Part shown: piece by piece, positions 52,800-61,690 of the stretch
Numbering within the stretch: the stretch's first letter is position 1
Layout of the letters: the number at the start of each line of letters is the position of its first letter
Source: Hyphomicrobiales bacterium
GTDB lineage: Bacteria; Pseudomonadota; Alphaproteobacteria; Rhizobiales; Rhizobiaceae
Direction of reading: 5' to 3'
Length of the DNA stretch: 64,000 bases
Assembly (NCBI GenBank): GCA_900467185.1
Contig: UBPA01000003.1
Span: forward strand, 682,001-746,000
The notes under the pieces: generated by a model
Seen by the model: only the letters and a program-made list of their open reading frames with translations
Told to the model about the DNA's origin: nothing
Database searches by the model: none
Position numbers and translations under genes: made by a program

Positions 52800-53237
52800 A
52801 TGAAAATCGCCATCGGAGCCGACAGCGCCGGCAAGCCGCTTCTCGACGTCATCGCCAAGCATCTCGCCACCCGCAATGATGTCGAGGTCACGGATCTCAG
52901 CCAGCAGGGTTTCTATGCGGACCTGTCGCAGAAGCTCGCCCAGACCATCGTCGACGGCGAGAACGAGCGCGGCATCCTCTTCTGCGGCACCGGCATCGGC
53001 GTCAGCATCTCGGCCAACAAGGTGCCCGGCATCCGGGCGGCGCTGACGCACGACACCTATTCGGCGGAACGCGCCGCAAAGTCGAACAATGCCCAGATCA
53101 TCACCATGGGCGCCCGCGTCATCGGCCCGGAACTCGCCAAGGCGATCGTCGATACCTGGCTTGCCTCGGAGTTCGATCCCAACGGCTCGTCCGCCGACAA
53201 CGTCAAGGCGATCGATCGTCTCGACACCGCGAAATAA
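52800..53237 (+). CDS. rpiB: RpiB/LacA/LacB-family sugar-phosphate isomerase (EryI type)
   Basis: Isomerase of 145 residues of the RpiB family. It starts [14 protein letters not shown], carries the catalytic cysteine and phosphate-binding loop in [21 protein letters not shown], and ends with the conserved [19 protein letters not shown] region. RpiB enzymes interconvert ribose and ribulose 5-phosphate; the EryI member turns D-erythrulose 4-phosphate into D-erythrose 4-phosphate. GAAAGGAAA precedes the ATG. It ends the operon at a strong terminator. Confidence 0.9.
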   Translation: MKIAIGADSAGKPLLDVIAKHLATRNDVEVTDLSQQGFYADLSQKLAQTIVDGENERGILFCGTGIGVSISANKVPGIRAALTHDTYSAERAAKSNNAQIITMGARVIGPELAKAIVDTWLASEFDPNGSSADNVKAIDRLDTAK

Positions 53238-53286
53238 CGTTTCCTTCCGCCGGTCGCGCAGATCCTCCCGCGCGATCCCGGAGACG

Positions 53287-53315
53287 AACGCCCGGCAGCG
53301 ATGCCGGGCGTTTTT
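53287..53315. terminator. Intrinsic terminator between rpiB and the metal ATPase
   Basis: AACGCCCGGCA, loop GCGA, TGCCGGGCG, then TTTTT. The stem is perfect. A flanking AA pairs with TT, so it can also serve the convergent ATPase gene. Confidence 0.9.
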
Positions 53316-53330
53316 CTTGGTCGTTAAAGA

Positions 53331-55583
53331 TCAGGTGCGGACGCGCAGCAGGCGCAGCGCATTGATGGTGACGAGCACCGTCGCCCCGGTATCCGCCAGG
53401 ATGGCCGGCCAGAGGCCTGTGATACCGACCACGGTCGTGACGAGAAACACGGCCTTCAGACCGAGCGCGACGGCGATGTTCTGACGGATATTCGCCATGC
53501 AGCGCTTCGACAGATCGATCAGCGCCACGACATCGGCGATGCGACCATGGAGGATGGCGGCATCCGCAGTTTCGAGCGCGACATCCGTGCCGCCGCCGAT
53601 GGCGATGCCGATATCGGCCGCCGCCAGTGCCGGCGCATCGTTGATGCCGTCTCCGACCTTGGCAACCGTCGCGCCCTGCGCCTTCAGTTCGCGCACGATG
53701 GTCTGCTTGTCCTCCGGCATCAGTTCGGCCCGCACGTCGATGCCGAGGTCACGCCCGACGGCCTCTGCCACGCGGCGGTTGTCGCCGGTGAGCATTACGG
53801 TGCGGATGCCGGCCGCCTTCAGTGCCGCAAGTGCCTGCCGTGCGTCCTTGCGCGGCTCGTCGCGCATGGCAATGGCGCCGGCCACCTGAGCGTCGATGAC
53901 GAGCACCGACACGGTCTTGCCATCGTCGTTGAGCGCCTGGATGGCGCTGGCCTGCTCCGCGGAAAGCGGCGCGATCGCGCCCGCGGCACGCGGCGAGCCG
54001 AGGAACAGCCTTCGCCCATCGACCGTGCCTGCAACACCCTTGCCGCCCAAAGCCGAGGCGCCTTCGGCTGCGGGATAGGCAATGCCCTCCGCCTCCGCCC
54101 GGGCAAGGATGGCAAGCGCCAGGGGATGGCTCGACCCGGCATCGAGCGCGGCCGAGAGCCGCAGGATGTCGCCTTCCTCACCCGTGAAGGCGAGGATATC
54201 GGTGACGACCGGACGGCCTTCGGTCAGCGTTCCCGTCTTGTCGAAGGCGACGGTATCGATGGTGCCCAGCTTTTCGAGGACGGCGCCGCCCTTGACCAGC
54301 AGTCCCCGTCGCGCGCCCGCCGACAAGGAAGCGGCGATGGCAGCCGGCGTCGAGATGACCAGCGCGCAGGGGCAGCCGATAAGCAGGATGGCAAGGCCCT
54401 TGTAGACCCACTCCGACCAGGACCCGCCGGCCAGAAGCGGCGGCAGGATGGCGACCAGTGCGGCGACCATGACCACGCCCGGCGTGTAATACCGCGAGAA
54501 ACGGTCGATGAAACGCTCGGTCGGTGCCTTCGCCTCCTGCGCTTCCTCCACGAGGCGCACGACGCGGGCGATGGTGTTGTCGGCCGCCGCCGCCGTGACG
54601 GTGACCCGCAGCACGCCTTCGCCATTGACGGTGCCGGCAAAGACCGGATCATTCGCAGTCTTGCGGACGGGCACGCTTTCGCCCGTCACCGGCGCTTCGT
54701 CGATCGCGCTTTCGCCGGAGACGATATCGCCATCGGCCGGAATGCGGTCGCCGGGGCGGATACGGATGATATTGCCGGGAACGAGCGTTTCCGCCGGCAC
54801 CTCGCGCGTGGCGTCGCCCGCCTCGAGGAAAGCCGTCTTCGGCACGAGATCCGACAGGGCCTGGATGCTGCGCCGCGCCCGGCTGGCCGCCACGCCCTCC
54901 AGCAGTTCGCCAACGAGAAACAGGAAAACGACGGCTGCCGCCTCCTCGCCCGCGTCGATGATGACGGCGCCGATGGCCGCGATGGTCATCAACATTTCGA
55001 TCGAGAAGGGCGTTCCCGCCAGCGCCGCCATGATGGCGCGGCGGCCGATGGGCACGAGACCGACGAGAAGCGCGATGAGGAAGGCGTTCGCGGCGAGCGG
55101 AGGAAAGAGATGCCCGACGACATAGGCGACCACGAGCGCACCACCGCACAGAAGCGTCAGTCGGCCCTTGTCGGATGCCCACCAGGGTCCGGATGTGGGT
55201 TCGTGGTCGTGGCCGTGCAGGCCCGAGGACGAGGCTGCCGCCTGATTTGCCGGATTCGCATCGTGATCGTGATGGGCGTGGTCGTGATCGCCGTGATCAT
55301 GGTCGGAATGGGCGTGACCGCCGCAACAGGCTGGAGCCGAGGCGACCGGCACCGGCGTCGTCCGGTTCGCGGGCGCGGTCCTGTAGCCGAGACCCGAGAC
55401 CTTGCGGGCCAGGGCAGAGAGGTCCGTCGTCTCGTCGTGGTGGACGGTCATCGCTTGGGTGGTCACCGAGACCGCGACATCGGAGACGCCCGGCAGACGC
55501 CGGACGGCCGTATCGATCTTGGATGCGCAGGAGGCGCAATCCATACCCGAAACGTCAAATCGCGTCTGTCGCATCTCGCCCAT
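53331..55583 (-). CDS. zntA: Heavy-metal P1B-type ATPase, ZntA/CadA-like
   Basis: Metal-exporting P-type ATPase of about 750 residues. An N-terminal HMA domain (DVSGMDCASCASKID) is followed by a His/Asp-rich stretch (HAHSDHDHGDHDHAHHDHD) before the first membrane helices. The transmembrane CPC motif is IGCPCALVIS, the phosphorylated aspartate is in FDKTGTLTEG, and the hinge is VGDGINDAPALAAADIGIA. A CPC motif with a His-rich N terminus fits Zn/Cd/Pb export. I chose the third of three ATGs (55583), six bases after GGAG, because the ATG at 55607 would sit at the predicted transcript start. Confidence 0.93.
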   Translation of the reverse strand: MGEMRQTRFDVSGMDCASCASKIDTAVRRLPGVSDVAVSVTTQAMTVHHDETTDLSALARKVSGLGYRTAPANRTTPVPVASAPACCGGHAHSDHDHGDHDHAHHDHDANPANQAAASSSGLHGHDHEPTSGPWWASDKGRLTLLCGGALVVAYVVGHLFPPLAANAFLIALLVGLVPIGRRAIMAALAGTPFSIEMLMTIAAIGAVIIDAGEEAAAVVFLFLVGELLEGVAASRARRSIQALSDLVPKTAFLEAGDATREVPAETLVPGNIIRIRPGDRIPADGDIVSGESAIDEAPVTGESVPVRKTANDPVFAGTVNGEGVLRVTVTAAAADNTIARVVRLVEEAQEAKAPTERFIDRFSRYYTPGVVMVAALVAILPPLLAGGSWSEWVYKGLAILLIGCPCALVISTPAAIAASLSAGARRGLLVKGGAVLEKLGTIDTVAFDKTGTLTEGRPVVTDILAFTGEEGDILRLSAALDAGSSHPLALAILARAEAEGIAYPAAEGASALGGKGVAGTVDGRRLFLGSPRAAGAIAPLSAEQASAIQALNDDGKTVSVLVIDAQVAGAIAMRDEPRKDARQALAALKAAGIRTVMLTGDNRRVAEAVGRDLGIDVRAELMPEDKQTIVRELKAQGATVAKVGDGINDAPALAAADIGIAIGGGTDVALETADAAILHGRIADVVALIDLSKRCMANIRQNIAVALGLKAVFLVTTVVGITGLWPAILADTGATVLVTINALRLLRVRT

Positions 55584-55608
55584 CATCATCTCCGTCACGT
55601 GATGCATC

Positions 55609-55639
55609 CTTGTAAAGTCTCTAGCGACTAGAGCTACAA
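55609..55639 (-). promoter_or_regulatory. MerR-type promoter/operator of the metal ATPase gene
   Basis: On the minus strand TTGTAG, a 19-base spacer, then TACAAG. The spacer holds the dyad CTCTAGTCGCTAGAG (55619-55633). A lengthened spacer with a centred dyad is typical of ZntR/CadR/PbrR-type activators. No merR-family gene is in the window. Confidence 0.75.
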
Positions 55640-55722
55640 GAGGCAAAATGGCGGGACGTGCATTTCCTGCATCCGCGCCGGGCGCGCTGGCGTAAGAACG
55701 TCAGAAGAGGAGTGCGAGAAGC

Positions 55723-56277
55723 ATGGCCGAGAGGGCAGACCAGCAGCGCGACGCGGTTTTCTCCGCAGATGGAGACCGTCGGCCCCTGATCCTTACAGCC
55801 GGGATGGAAGATGCGGCGCAGGCGCACTTCGACCACCTCCGAAACCGGCATTTTCCGCCGGAGCGAAACTGGCTCTCCGCGCATATCACGCTGTTTCACG
55901 CCCTGCCGGGCGAGGAACGGGAAGCTGTCGCGCAGCACGTCGCGCAGGCCGTCGTCGGGGGCTCGACGATCACGGTGACGGTCGAGAGCGTGCGCTTTCT
56001 CGGGAACGGCGTTGCGTTCGCGCTGTCGAGCGTGGGCTTGCAGGATCTGCGGGCCAGGCTCGCGGACCGTTTTCACCCCTGGCTGACGCGGCAGGACCAG
56101 CAGGGGTTCCGACCGCATGTGACCGTGCAGAACAAGGTTCCGGCGGAAACCGCGCGGACGCTTCAGGCCACGCTGGCGGACGAGTTCACGCCGTGGGATT
56201 TCACCGTCACGGGGCTCTGCCTCTGGCACTATGATGGCGGCCCCTGGGAGATGGCGGCACGCTTTCCGCTCGTCTGA
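55723..56277 (+). CDS. 2H phosphoesterase (2 prime-5 prime RNA ligase/cyclic phosphodiesterase family)
   Basis: A 184-residue protein with the two HxT/S motifs of the 2H superfamily: HITLFHALPG and HVTVQNKVP, in the expected spacing of about 80 residues. Members cleave 2 prime-5 prime linked or cyclic nucleotides or RNA ends; the bacterial ThpR-like proteins are best known. The first 20 residues are polar and poorly conserved. It lies divergent from the metal ATPase and six bases from the convergent DUF6074 gene. Substrate not inferable. Confidence 0.83.
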   Translation: MAERADQQRDAVFSADGDRRPLILTAGMEDAAQAHFDHLRNRHFPPERNWLSAHITLFHALPGEEREAVAQHVAQAVVGGSTITVTVESVRFLGNGVAFALSSVGLQDLRARLADRFHPWLTRQDQQGFRPHVTVQNKVPAETARTLQATLADEFTPWDFTVTGLCLWHYDGGPWEMAARFPLV

Positions 56278-56282
56278 CAGCG

Positions 56283-56606
56283 TCAGGTGCGGGCGCGGTG
56301 ACCGGTTTCCGGGTCGGCATCGGCGCCGGCCTCGAGGCGCTCGGTGTAGCGGCGCATCATTTCGAGCTGAACTTCGGTCTGGAAATCCATGACCTGATGG
56401 TGGATGTCGTCCTCGTTGCAGCCGAGCGCGTCGAGATCGTCGGCAAGCGCGCGGCAGGCCATGCGCCAATAGGTCACGGCGGCGTCGCCATGGATGGCCT
56501 CGAGTTCGGCTGCGCACCGGCGGATCAGGTTTGTCCGTCCGGACAGCGGAAAGGCGATGATCCCCCCATGCGTTTCCCGGGCGTCGTGTCCTGCCTTCAT
56601 GTTCAC
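56283..56606 (-). CDS. DUF6074-type small protein
   Basis: A 107-residue protein with the layout of a small Rhizobiales-restricted family: IIAFPLSGRTNLIRRCAAEL near the start, HGDAAVTYWRMACRALADDL and FQTEVQLEMMRRYTE. Function unknown. The GTG start has AAGGAG seven bases upstream; an ATG two codons later is possible. It is the last gene after ybaK on the minus strand, separated by 77 bases. Confidence 0.72.
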   Translation of the reverse strand: MNMKAGHDARETHGGIIAFPLSGRTNLIRRCAAELEAIHGDAAVTYWRMACRALADDLDALGCNEDDIHHQVMDFQTEVQLEMMRRYTERLEAGADADPETGHRART

Positions 56607-56683
56607 ACCGATTCTCCTTCTGTCACCCCGATGTAAGGAGATTTTGGTTAACGCTTCGTTTCCAACGCCTTGTTGCTGTTCTC

Positions 56684-57157
56684 CTATGTGACCAGCGGTG
56701 CGGCGATGGCACCGAGAACCTCGCGCGCATCTGCAGGCGACAGACGGACCTGCAAGCCGCGCTGCCCGCCATTGATGTAGACCAGCGGCTCGGCGAGCGC
56801 CGTCTCCTCAATGAAGGTCGGCACCGCCTTCTTCTGTCCGAACGGGCTGATGCCGCCGACATGGTAACCGGTGAGCCGTTCGGCGGCCGCCGGTTTCATC
56901 ATCGCGGCGGATTTGCCGGCCGCAGCCGCGGCAAGCCTCTTCATGCTCACCTCGCGGTCGGACGGCACGACCACGCAGACCGGTTTGCCATCGACCTCCG
57001 CCATCAGCGTCTTCAGCACGCGCTGCGGCGCCTCCCCCATGGCCTCGGCGGCCGCGATGCCGATCCGGTCCACCGAGGGGTCGTAATCATAGCTATGGGT
57101 GGTGAACGCCGTTCCCGCCTTGGTCAGCATCTGTGTGGCACGCGTCGTCTTCGACAT
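56684..57157 (-). CDS. ybaK: YbaK-type Cys-tRNA(Pro)/Cys-tRNA(Cys) deacylase
   Basis: Editing enzyme of 157 residues that hydrolyses mischarged aminoacyl-tRNA. It starts TRATQMLTKAGTAFTTHSYDYD and has the active-site lysine region VLKTLMAEVDGKPVCVVVPS and the GGISPFGQKK loop, all typical of YbaK rather than ProX. It starts three bases after the ArsC-like gene ends, so the two belong to one operon with the M14-type gene. Confidence 0.92.
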   Translation of the reverse strand: MSKTTRATQMLTKAGTAFTTHSYDYDPSVDRIGIAAAEAMGEAPQRVLKTLMAEVDGKPVCVVVPSDREVSMKRLAAAAAGKSAAMMKPAAAERLTGYHVGGISPFGQKKAVPTFIEETALAEPLVYINGGQRGLQVRLSPADAREVLGAIAAPLVT

Positions 57158-57160
57158 GGA

Positions 57161-57511
57161 TCAGCTTCCGAAAAGCGTGTCGTAGACCTCCGGCCGGAAG
57201 CCTGCCGCCAGGGCGCCGTCGCGATCGAGGATCGGTCGCTTGATCATGGACGGGTTGGCCAGCATCAGGGCGATGGCCTTTTCCGCGTCGAGATCCTGCC
57301 TGTCCACGTCCGGCAGCTTGCGAAAGGTCGTCCCCGCCCTGTTCAGCACCGTTTCCCAGCCGAGTGCAGAGCACCAGCCCGACAGATGCGCGCGGTCGAT
57401 GCCGTCGATCTTGTAATCGTGGAACCGGTAGTCGACAGCGTGGCCATCAAGCCACGTGCGGGCCTTCTTCATCGTGTCGCAGTTGCGGATGCCGTAAAGG
57501 GTCGTGGTCAC
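57161..57511 (-). CDS. ArsC/Spx-fold protein (YffB-like)
   Basis: A 116-residue thioredoxin-like protein. The cysteine motif is GIRNCDTMKKARTWL, and NRAGTTFRKLPD and SMIKRPILDRDG (with the conserved Arg-Pro) follow. This is the YffB group, which uses a single cysteine and probably glutathione; arsenate reduction is not expected from the motif. It overlaps no neighbour but has only three-base spacers on both sides, so co-expression with ybaK and the M14-type gene is likely. Confidence 0.88.
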   Translation of the reverse strand: MTTTLYGIRNCDTMKKARTWLDGHAVDYRFHDYKIDGIDRAHLSGWCSALGWETVLNRAGTTFRKLPDVDRQDLDAEKAIALMLANPSMIKRPILDRDGALAAGFRPEVYDTLFGS

Positions 57512-57514
57512 GGG

Positions 57515-58588
57515 TCAGTCCTCCAGCGTGCCGGCCCTGCGGCCCGCTCGGGTGATCTCGGCGCAGCCGATCTTCATCAGGTCGTCCCTGCGGCGGGCAA
57601 AGCGTGCCGACGACCGCGTGACGACCAGCCCGGCCTGCGGTGCGCGCACCGCCACATCGTCCTCGGGAAAGCCGGGGCGCGGGACGAGCACGGCCAGAAG
57701 ATCGCCGGCCTCGACGCGATCTCCGATGTCGCGATGAAAGAGGATCGTGCCGGGCGCCGGTGCCTTGATCATCTCGATGGTATCGAGCGCGAAGGCGGGG
57801 CCGCCATACGGCTGAAGCGCCGGCGATCCGCCGTCCACCACGCCGCGGGCTTCCAGAAACGCCCAGAGGCCGTCGGCGTCGCGCGCTGCCACATCAGGCC
57901 CGACATCGCGACGTCCGCGCAGCTCCACCGTGACGGAGAGACGGCCGGGCAGAGAGACGCCCTTGCCGCCCTCGTTCTGCTTCCAGGCGTAGGAGACGGC
58001 CTCCTCGAAGGCCGAGCTTTCGCCGTCGGAGAGAAAGACGGCGTCCATTTTCAAGGCGGATGCGAGATCGGAGGCCTCCGGCCAGAAGGCGCTGTCGATA
58101 TAGGCATAGGGCAGCGATTCGTCGTCGCAGTGGAGGTCCAGCACGAGATCGGCACCGAGCGCGCGATGAAGCAGTTCCCGCTTCAGCCGCTCCGGTGCGG
58201 TGAGGCGATCGAGATCGACCAGCAGGTCGTTTCGGGCCGAGGCCGGGATCAAAGGGAAATCGCGATTGTAATTGCCGCGCGAGCCCAAGTCGAAGCGGCC
58301 CTGCATCTCGCCGAAATGCGACTGTGCCGCGCCGATCGGGTTCGCCTGTGGCACGATGGTGATGTCACCCCGGATCGCCCCTGCCGCGTCCGCCGCGCGA
58401 AGGCGCGCGCAGAGCCGGTGAAGCGTGGCGACGCCCGGACATTCGTTGGCGTGCAAGGCGGCCTGAAGATAGACCTTCGGCGCGGAGCCGGCCTGCGTAC
58501 CGGCGAACTCCAACACCGGAACCCGCCAGCTCACCTCCGGCGTATCTCCGGGAATGACGATCACGTCCTGCTTCACCCTGGCCTCCAT
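57515..58588 (-). CDS. M14-type succinylglutamate desuccinylase/aspartoacylase family protein
   Basis: Zinc hydrolase of 357 residues. The metal ligands are H46 and E49 in QAALHANECPG, and a later His in LVLDLHCDDES; GNYNRDFP holds the substrate-binding arginine. The C-terminal part (APAPGTILFHRDIGDRVEAG) looks like a small barrel or lipoyl-type domain seen in ectoine- or amidohydrolase-type members. The substrate is probably an N-acyl amino acid or related amide. The ATG at 58588 directly follows CAGG; it heads the operon with the ArsC-like gene and ybaK. Confidence 0.85.
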   Translation of the reverse strand: MEARVKQDVIVIPGDTPEVSWRVPVLEFAGTQAGSAPKVYLQAALHANECPGVATLHRLCARLRAADAAGAIRGDITIVPQANPIGAAQSHFGEMQGRFDLGSRGNYNRDFPLIPASARNDLLVDLDRLTAPERLKRELLHRALGADLVLDLHCDDESLPYAYIDSAFWPEASDLASALKMDAVFLSDGESSAFEEAVSYAWKQNEGGKGVSLPGRLSVTVELRGRRDVGPDVAARDADGLWAFLEARGVVDGGSPALQPYGGPAFALDTIEMIKAPAPGTILFHRDIGDRVEAGDLLAVLVPRPGFPEDDVAVRAPQAGLVVTRSSARFARRRDDLMKIGCAEITRAGRRAGTLED

Positions 58589-58747
58589 CCTGTGGCGCAA
58601 CTATAGCCGAACCGCCGCCACACTCAAGAACGAAAAGGGAACGATAGTCCCGGGCGGCACGGATTTATGGTGGAATGGCGGAAGCGGCGGGGATGTTCAA
58701 GCGACGTTGGCAGACGACGTCTTGCGCGGCGGAAGCAGACGCAAGAC

Positions 58748-58783
58748 GGCAGGCGCGCCACACCCTTTCGGGTCGCGCCTGCC
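58748..58783 (-). terminator. Hairpin after guaA
   Basis: GGCAGGCGCG (58748-58757) pairs with CGCGCCTGCC (58774-58783); ACCC and GGGT extend pairing inside. No clear T-run follows on the minus strand, so it is a terminator-like or stabilising hairpin. Confidence 0.6.
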
Positions 58784-58791
58784 GGCTTTGC

Positions 58792-60369
58792 CTATTCCCA
58801 CTCGATCGTGCCCGGCGGCTTCGAGGTCACGTCGTAGACGACGCGGTTGATGCCGCGGACTTCGTTGATGATGCGGGTTGCCGTGCGGCCGAGGAAGTTC
58901 ATGTCGTAAGGGTAGAAATCGGCCGTCATGCCATCGACCGAGGTCACGGCACGCAGGGCGCAGACGAAGTCGTAGGTGCGATAATCGCCCATGACGCCGA
59001 CGGTCTGCACGGGCAACAGCACGGCAAAAGCCTGCCAGATGACGTCGTAGAGGCCGGCCTTGCGGATTTCGTCGAGATAGACGGCATCGGCCTTGCGCAG
59101 GATGTCGAGCTTTTCGCGCGTCACGCCGCCGGGGCAGCGGATGGCGAGGCCCGGGCCGGGGAACGGATGGCGGCCGACGAAGCGCTCGGGCAGGCCGAGT
59201 TCGCGGCCGAGCACGCGGACTTCGTCCTTGAAGAGTTCGCGCAGCGGTTCGACGAGCTTCATGTTCATGCGGGCCGGCAGGCCGCCGACATTGTGGTGGC
59301 TCTTGATCGTGACGGACGGGCCGCCCGAGAAGGACACGCTTTCGATGACGTCGGGATAGAGCGTGCCCTGCGCGAGGAAGGCCGGCGCGCCCTTGCCGTC
59401 CGCGGCGATCTTGGCGGCTTCCGCCTCGAACACCTCGATGAACAGGCGGCCGATGGTCTTGCGCTTGACCTCGGGATCGACCTCGCCGGCAAGTTCGGTC
59501 AGGAAGAGGTCCGACGCATCCACATGGACGAGCGGGATATTGTAGTGATCGCGGAACATCTTGATCACTTCATCCGCCTCGTTGAGGCGCATCATGCCGT
59601 GATCGACGAAGACGCAGGTCAGCTGGTCGCCGATCGCCTCGTGGATCAACACAGCGGCAACCGAGCTGTCGACGCCGCCGGAAAGGCCGCAGATCACACG
59701 GCCATCGCCCACGTCGTCGCGGATCTTGCGGATCATTTCGGCGCGGTATGCGGCCATGGTCCAGTCCGACTTGAGGCCGACGATCTTGTGTACGAAATTG
59801 GAGAGGAGCTTTGCGCCATCCGGCGTGTGCACCACTTCGGGGTGGAACATGGTGGTGTAGTAGCGGCGGCTCTCGTCGGCCGCGATCGCGAACGGCGCAT
59901 TTTCGGAGGTGGCGATGACCTCGAAGCCGTGCGGCAGCTGGGTCACGCGGTCGCCATGGCTCATCCACACGGGATAACGGCCGCCGACCTCCCACAGGCC
60001 TTCGAACAGCGGGCTCGCCGCCTTGATCTCGACATCGGCACGGCCGAACTCGGCGGCGTGGCCACCCTCGACGGTGCCGCCCAGCTGGGTGCACATCGTC
60101 TGCTGGCCGTAGCAGATGCCGAGCAGCGGAATGCCGCTGTCGAACACCGCCTGCGGCGCGCGCGGGCTGCCTTCGGCCGTTACCGAGGCCGGGCCGCCGG
60201 AGAAGATGACGCCTTTCGGGCCCATGCGGGCGAAGGCATCCTCGGCGTTGTTGAAAGGATGAATCTCGCAATAGACCCCGGCTTCGCGAACCCGGCGCGC
60301 GATGAGCTGCGTCACCTGGCTGCCGAAATCGATGATGAGGATGCTGTCGGGATGGGCTATCTCGGTCAT
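58792..60369 (-). CDS. guaA: GMP synthase (glutamine-hydrolysing)
   Basis: Bifunctional enzyme of 525 residues that turns XMP into GMP. The N-terminal class I glutamine amidotransferase domain has its nucleophile C86 in [11 protein letters not shown] with the His-Glu pair in [10 protein letters not shown]; the ATP pyrophosphatase domain has the P-loop [13 protein letters not shown]; the dimerisation domain ends [28 protein letters not shown]. The frame is open nine codons upstream, but the ATG at 60369 matches family starts. Complete and intact. Confidence 0.97.
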   Translation of the reverse strand: MTEIAHPDSILIIDFGSQVTQLIARRVREAGVYCEIHPFNNAEDAFARMGPKGVIFSGGPASVTAEGSPRAPQAVFDSGIPLLGICYGQQTMCTQLGGTVEGGHAAEFGRADVEIKAASPLFEGLWEVGGRYPVWMSHGDRVTQLPHGFEVIATSENAPFAIAADESRRYYTTMFHPEVVHTPDGAKLLSNFVHKIVGLKSDWTMAAYRAEMIRKIRDDVGDGRVICGLSGGVDSSVAAVLIHEAIGDQLTCVFVDHGMMRLNEADEVIKMFRDHYNIPLVHVDASDLFLTELAGEVDPEVKRKTIGRLFIEVFEAEAAKIAADGKGAPAFLAQGTLYPDVIESVSFSGGPSVTIKSHHNVGGLPARMNMKLVEPLRELFKDEVRVLGRELGLPERFVGRHPFPGPGLAIRCPGGVTREKLDILRKADAVYLDEIRKAGLYDVIWQAFAVLLPVQTVGVMGDYRTYDFVCALRAVTSVDGMTADFYPYDMNFLGRTATRIINEVRGINRVVYDVTSKPPGTIEWE

Positions 60370-60454
60370 GCCTGGCCTTTTCACGCGCGGGATCATTCCG
60401 AGCCTTTAAATAAACAGGCCGGCAAGTGCAACGTCTAACCCGCTTTTGCCCAGC

Positions 60455-61117
60455 TCAAAGGCCAAGAGCGCCCTGTGCCATCGCCGTTTCCAGCCGGTCC
60501 ACCACGCCTGCGAGCGTCTCGTCGATGACATGGAGATAGGCCGTCCAGTCGGAGACATGCCGAAGCTCGGCTTTGCCGTCGGAAATGCCGCGCAGCGCGA
60601 GCAGAGGCACGCCGAAGGCCTGGCAGGCGCGCAGCACGGCGAAGGTTTCCATATCCACCATGTCGGCGGCGATGTCGGCATAGGCCGCGCCCGAGACGAT
60701 ATTGCCGCCGGTGGAGAGGCTCGCCTCGGCAAGACCCGGGATGCGCAGGGGCAAGGGAACCGTGACAGCCAGATCGAGAAAGGGCGTCGCGCCCTTCTCG
60801 AAGCCGAGCGGCGAGGCATCCATGTCGCGATAGGCGACCGAGATGGCCTGATAGACTTCCGCCTGCTCCAGCCTGGCGGAGCCGGCCGAGCCGAGCGAGA
60901 CGACGAGCGCCGGGAGGCGGTCTGCTGCCGAAAGCCGCGACAGCGCGCGGGTGACGGAGACGGCCGCCTCCACCGGGCCCACGCCGGTCATCAGTGGCGT
61001 TATCCGGGTCTTGAGGTGCGGGCCGTATTCGGCCTCCGCCGCCATGACATAGAGGATGGATTGCTCGCCCACGGGTTTCAGCAGGGTTTCGGGCATCACG
61101 TCCGGCATGGCGTTCAC
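60455..61117 (-). CDS. mtnN: 5 prime-methylthioadenosine/S-adenosylhomocysteine nucleosidase
   Basis: Nucleosidase of the PNP/UDP superfamily, 220 residues. It holds the substrate glutamate in VDMETFAVLRACQ and the catalytic aspartate in LRGISDGKAEL; PLMTGVGPVEAAVSV and VVSLGSAGSARL form the N-terminal core. It cleaves MTA or SAH to adenine and a thioribose compound. The GTG start overlaps the stop of the thioesterase gene, so the two are translationally coupled; an ATG at 61108 is also possible. Confidence 0.87.
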   Translation of the reverse strand: MNAMPDVMPETLLKPVGEQSILYVMAAEAEYGPHLKTRITPLMTGVGPVEAAVSVTRALSRLSAADRLPALVVSLGSAGSARLEQAEVYQAISVAYRDMDASPLGFEKGATPFLDLAVTVPLPLRIPGLAEASLSTGGNIVSGAAYADIAADMVDMETFAVLRACQAFGVPLLALRGISDGKAELRHVSDWTAYLHVIDETLAGVVDRLETAMAQGALGL

Positions 61118-61566
61118 TCTGCAAATCCTTCGCGGCCGCGCACGACCATCTTGGTGGCCGTCATCGAGGCGATCAGTTTCGGCGGGGCATCCTGCGACAT
61201 GGCGTAGGCGCGCCCGTCGGAGACGATGATGGTGGTGCCGGGCTTCGTGACTTCGCCGCGAAACAGGAAGCGCTCGCCCCGGCCGGGCGAGAGAAGGTTG
61301 ACCTTGAACTCGATGGTCAGCAGCCCGGCATCCGGCTCCAGCACCGAATAACCGGCATAGGTGCTCGCCGTTTCCAGCGCCGACGAGATGATGCCGGCAT
61401 GGAGAATGCCGTGCTGCTGCGTCATCATCTCGTCGAAGGGCAGCTCGATCTCCACCATGCCCTGCTCGACGCGCGTCAGTTCCGCACCGATCGTGCGCAT
61501 GAAGGCCTGCCGGTCGAAACTCCGGCGGACGCGGGCGCGAAAGTCCGGTTCAATCGTCTCAGCCAT
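61114..61566 (-). CDS. PaaI-family hotdog-fold thioesterase
   Basis: Acyl-CoA thioesterase-like protein of 150 residues. Hotdog-fold landmarks: MMTQQHGILHAGIISSALETA, with the HGxxHxG pattern and the catalytic acidic residue region, and LLTIEFKVNLLSPGRGERFL. Members hydrolyse aromatic or medium-chain acyl-CoA. The ATG at 61566 has GAGGGGG seven bases upstream; the open frame extends further but without support. It is coupled to the nucleosidase gene downstream. Confidence 0.86.
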   Translation of the reverse strand: MAETIEPDFRARVRRSFDRQAFMRTIGAELTRVEQGMVEIELPFDEMMTQQHGILHAGIISSALETASTYAGYSVLEPDAGLLTIEFKVNLLSPGRGERFLFRGEVTKPGTTIIVSDGRAYAMSQDAPPKLIASMTATKMVVRGREGFAE

Positions 61567-61690
61567 GTCTACACCCCCTCTGCCAAACCCGGCTGGCCCT
61601 CGGCGAACCGCTCTGGCCGGCGCATGTTCGGAACGGGCGGAGACTGGCATGCAGTTCCCCTTCCCCGCAAGGGCTTCGCTCCGGGCATCC

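Noticed and set aside
55605-55607. ATG as start of the metal ATPase
   Set aside because: It coincides with the predicted transcript start of the MerR-type promoter and has no properly spaced ribosome site; the ATG at 55583 does.
57161-57511. Arsenate reductase
   Set aside because: The protein has the ArsC fold, but its motif is of the YffB type and no ars genes are nearby.
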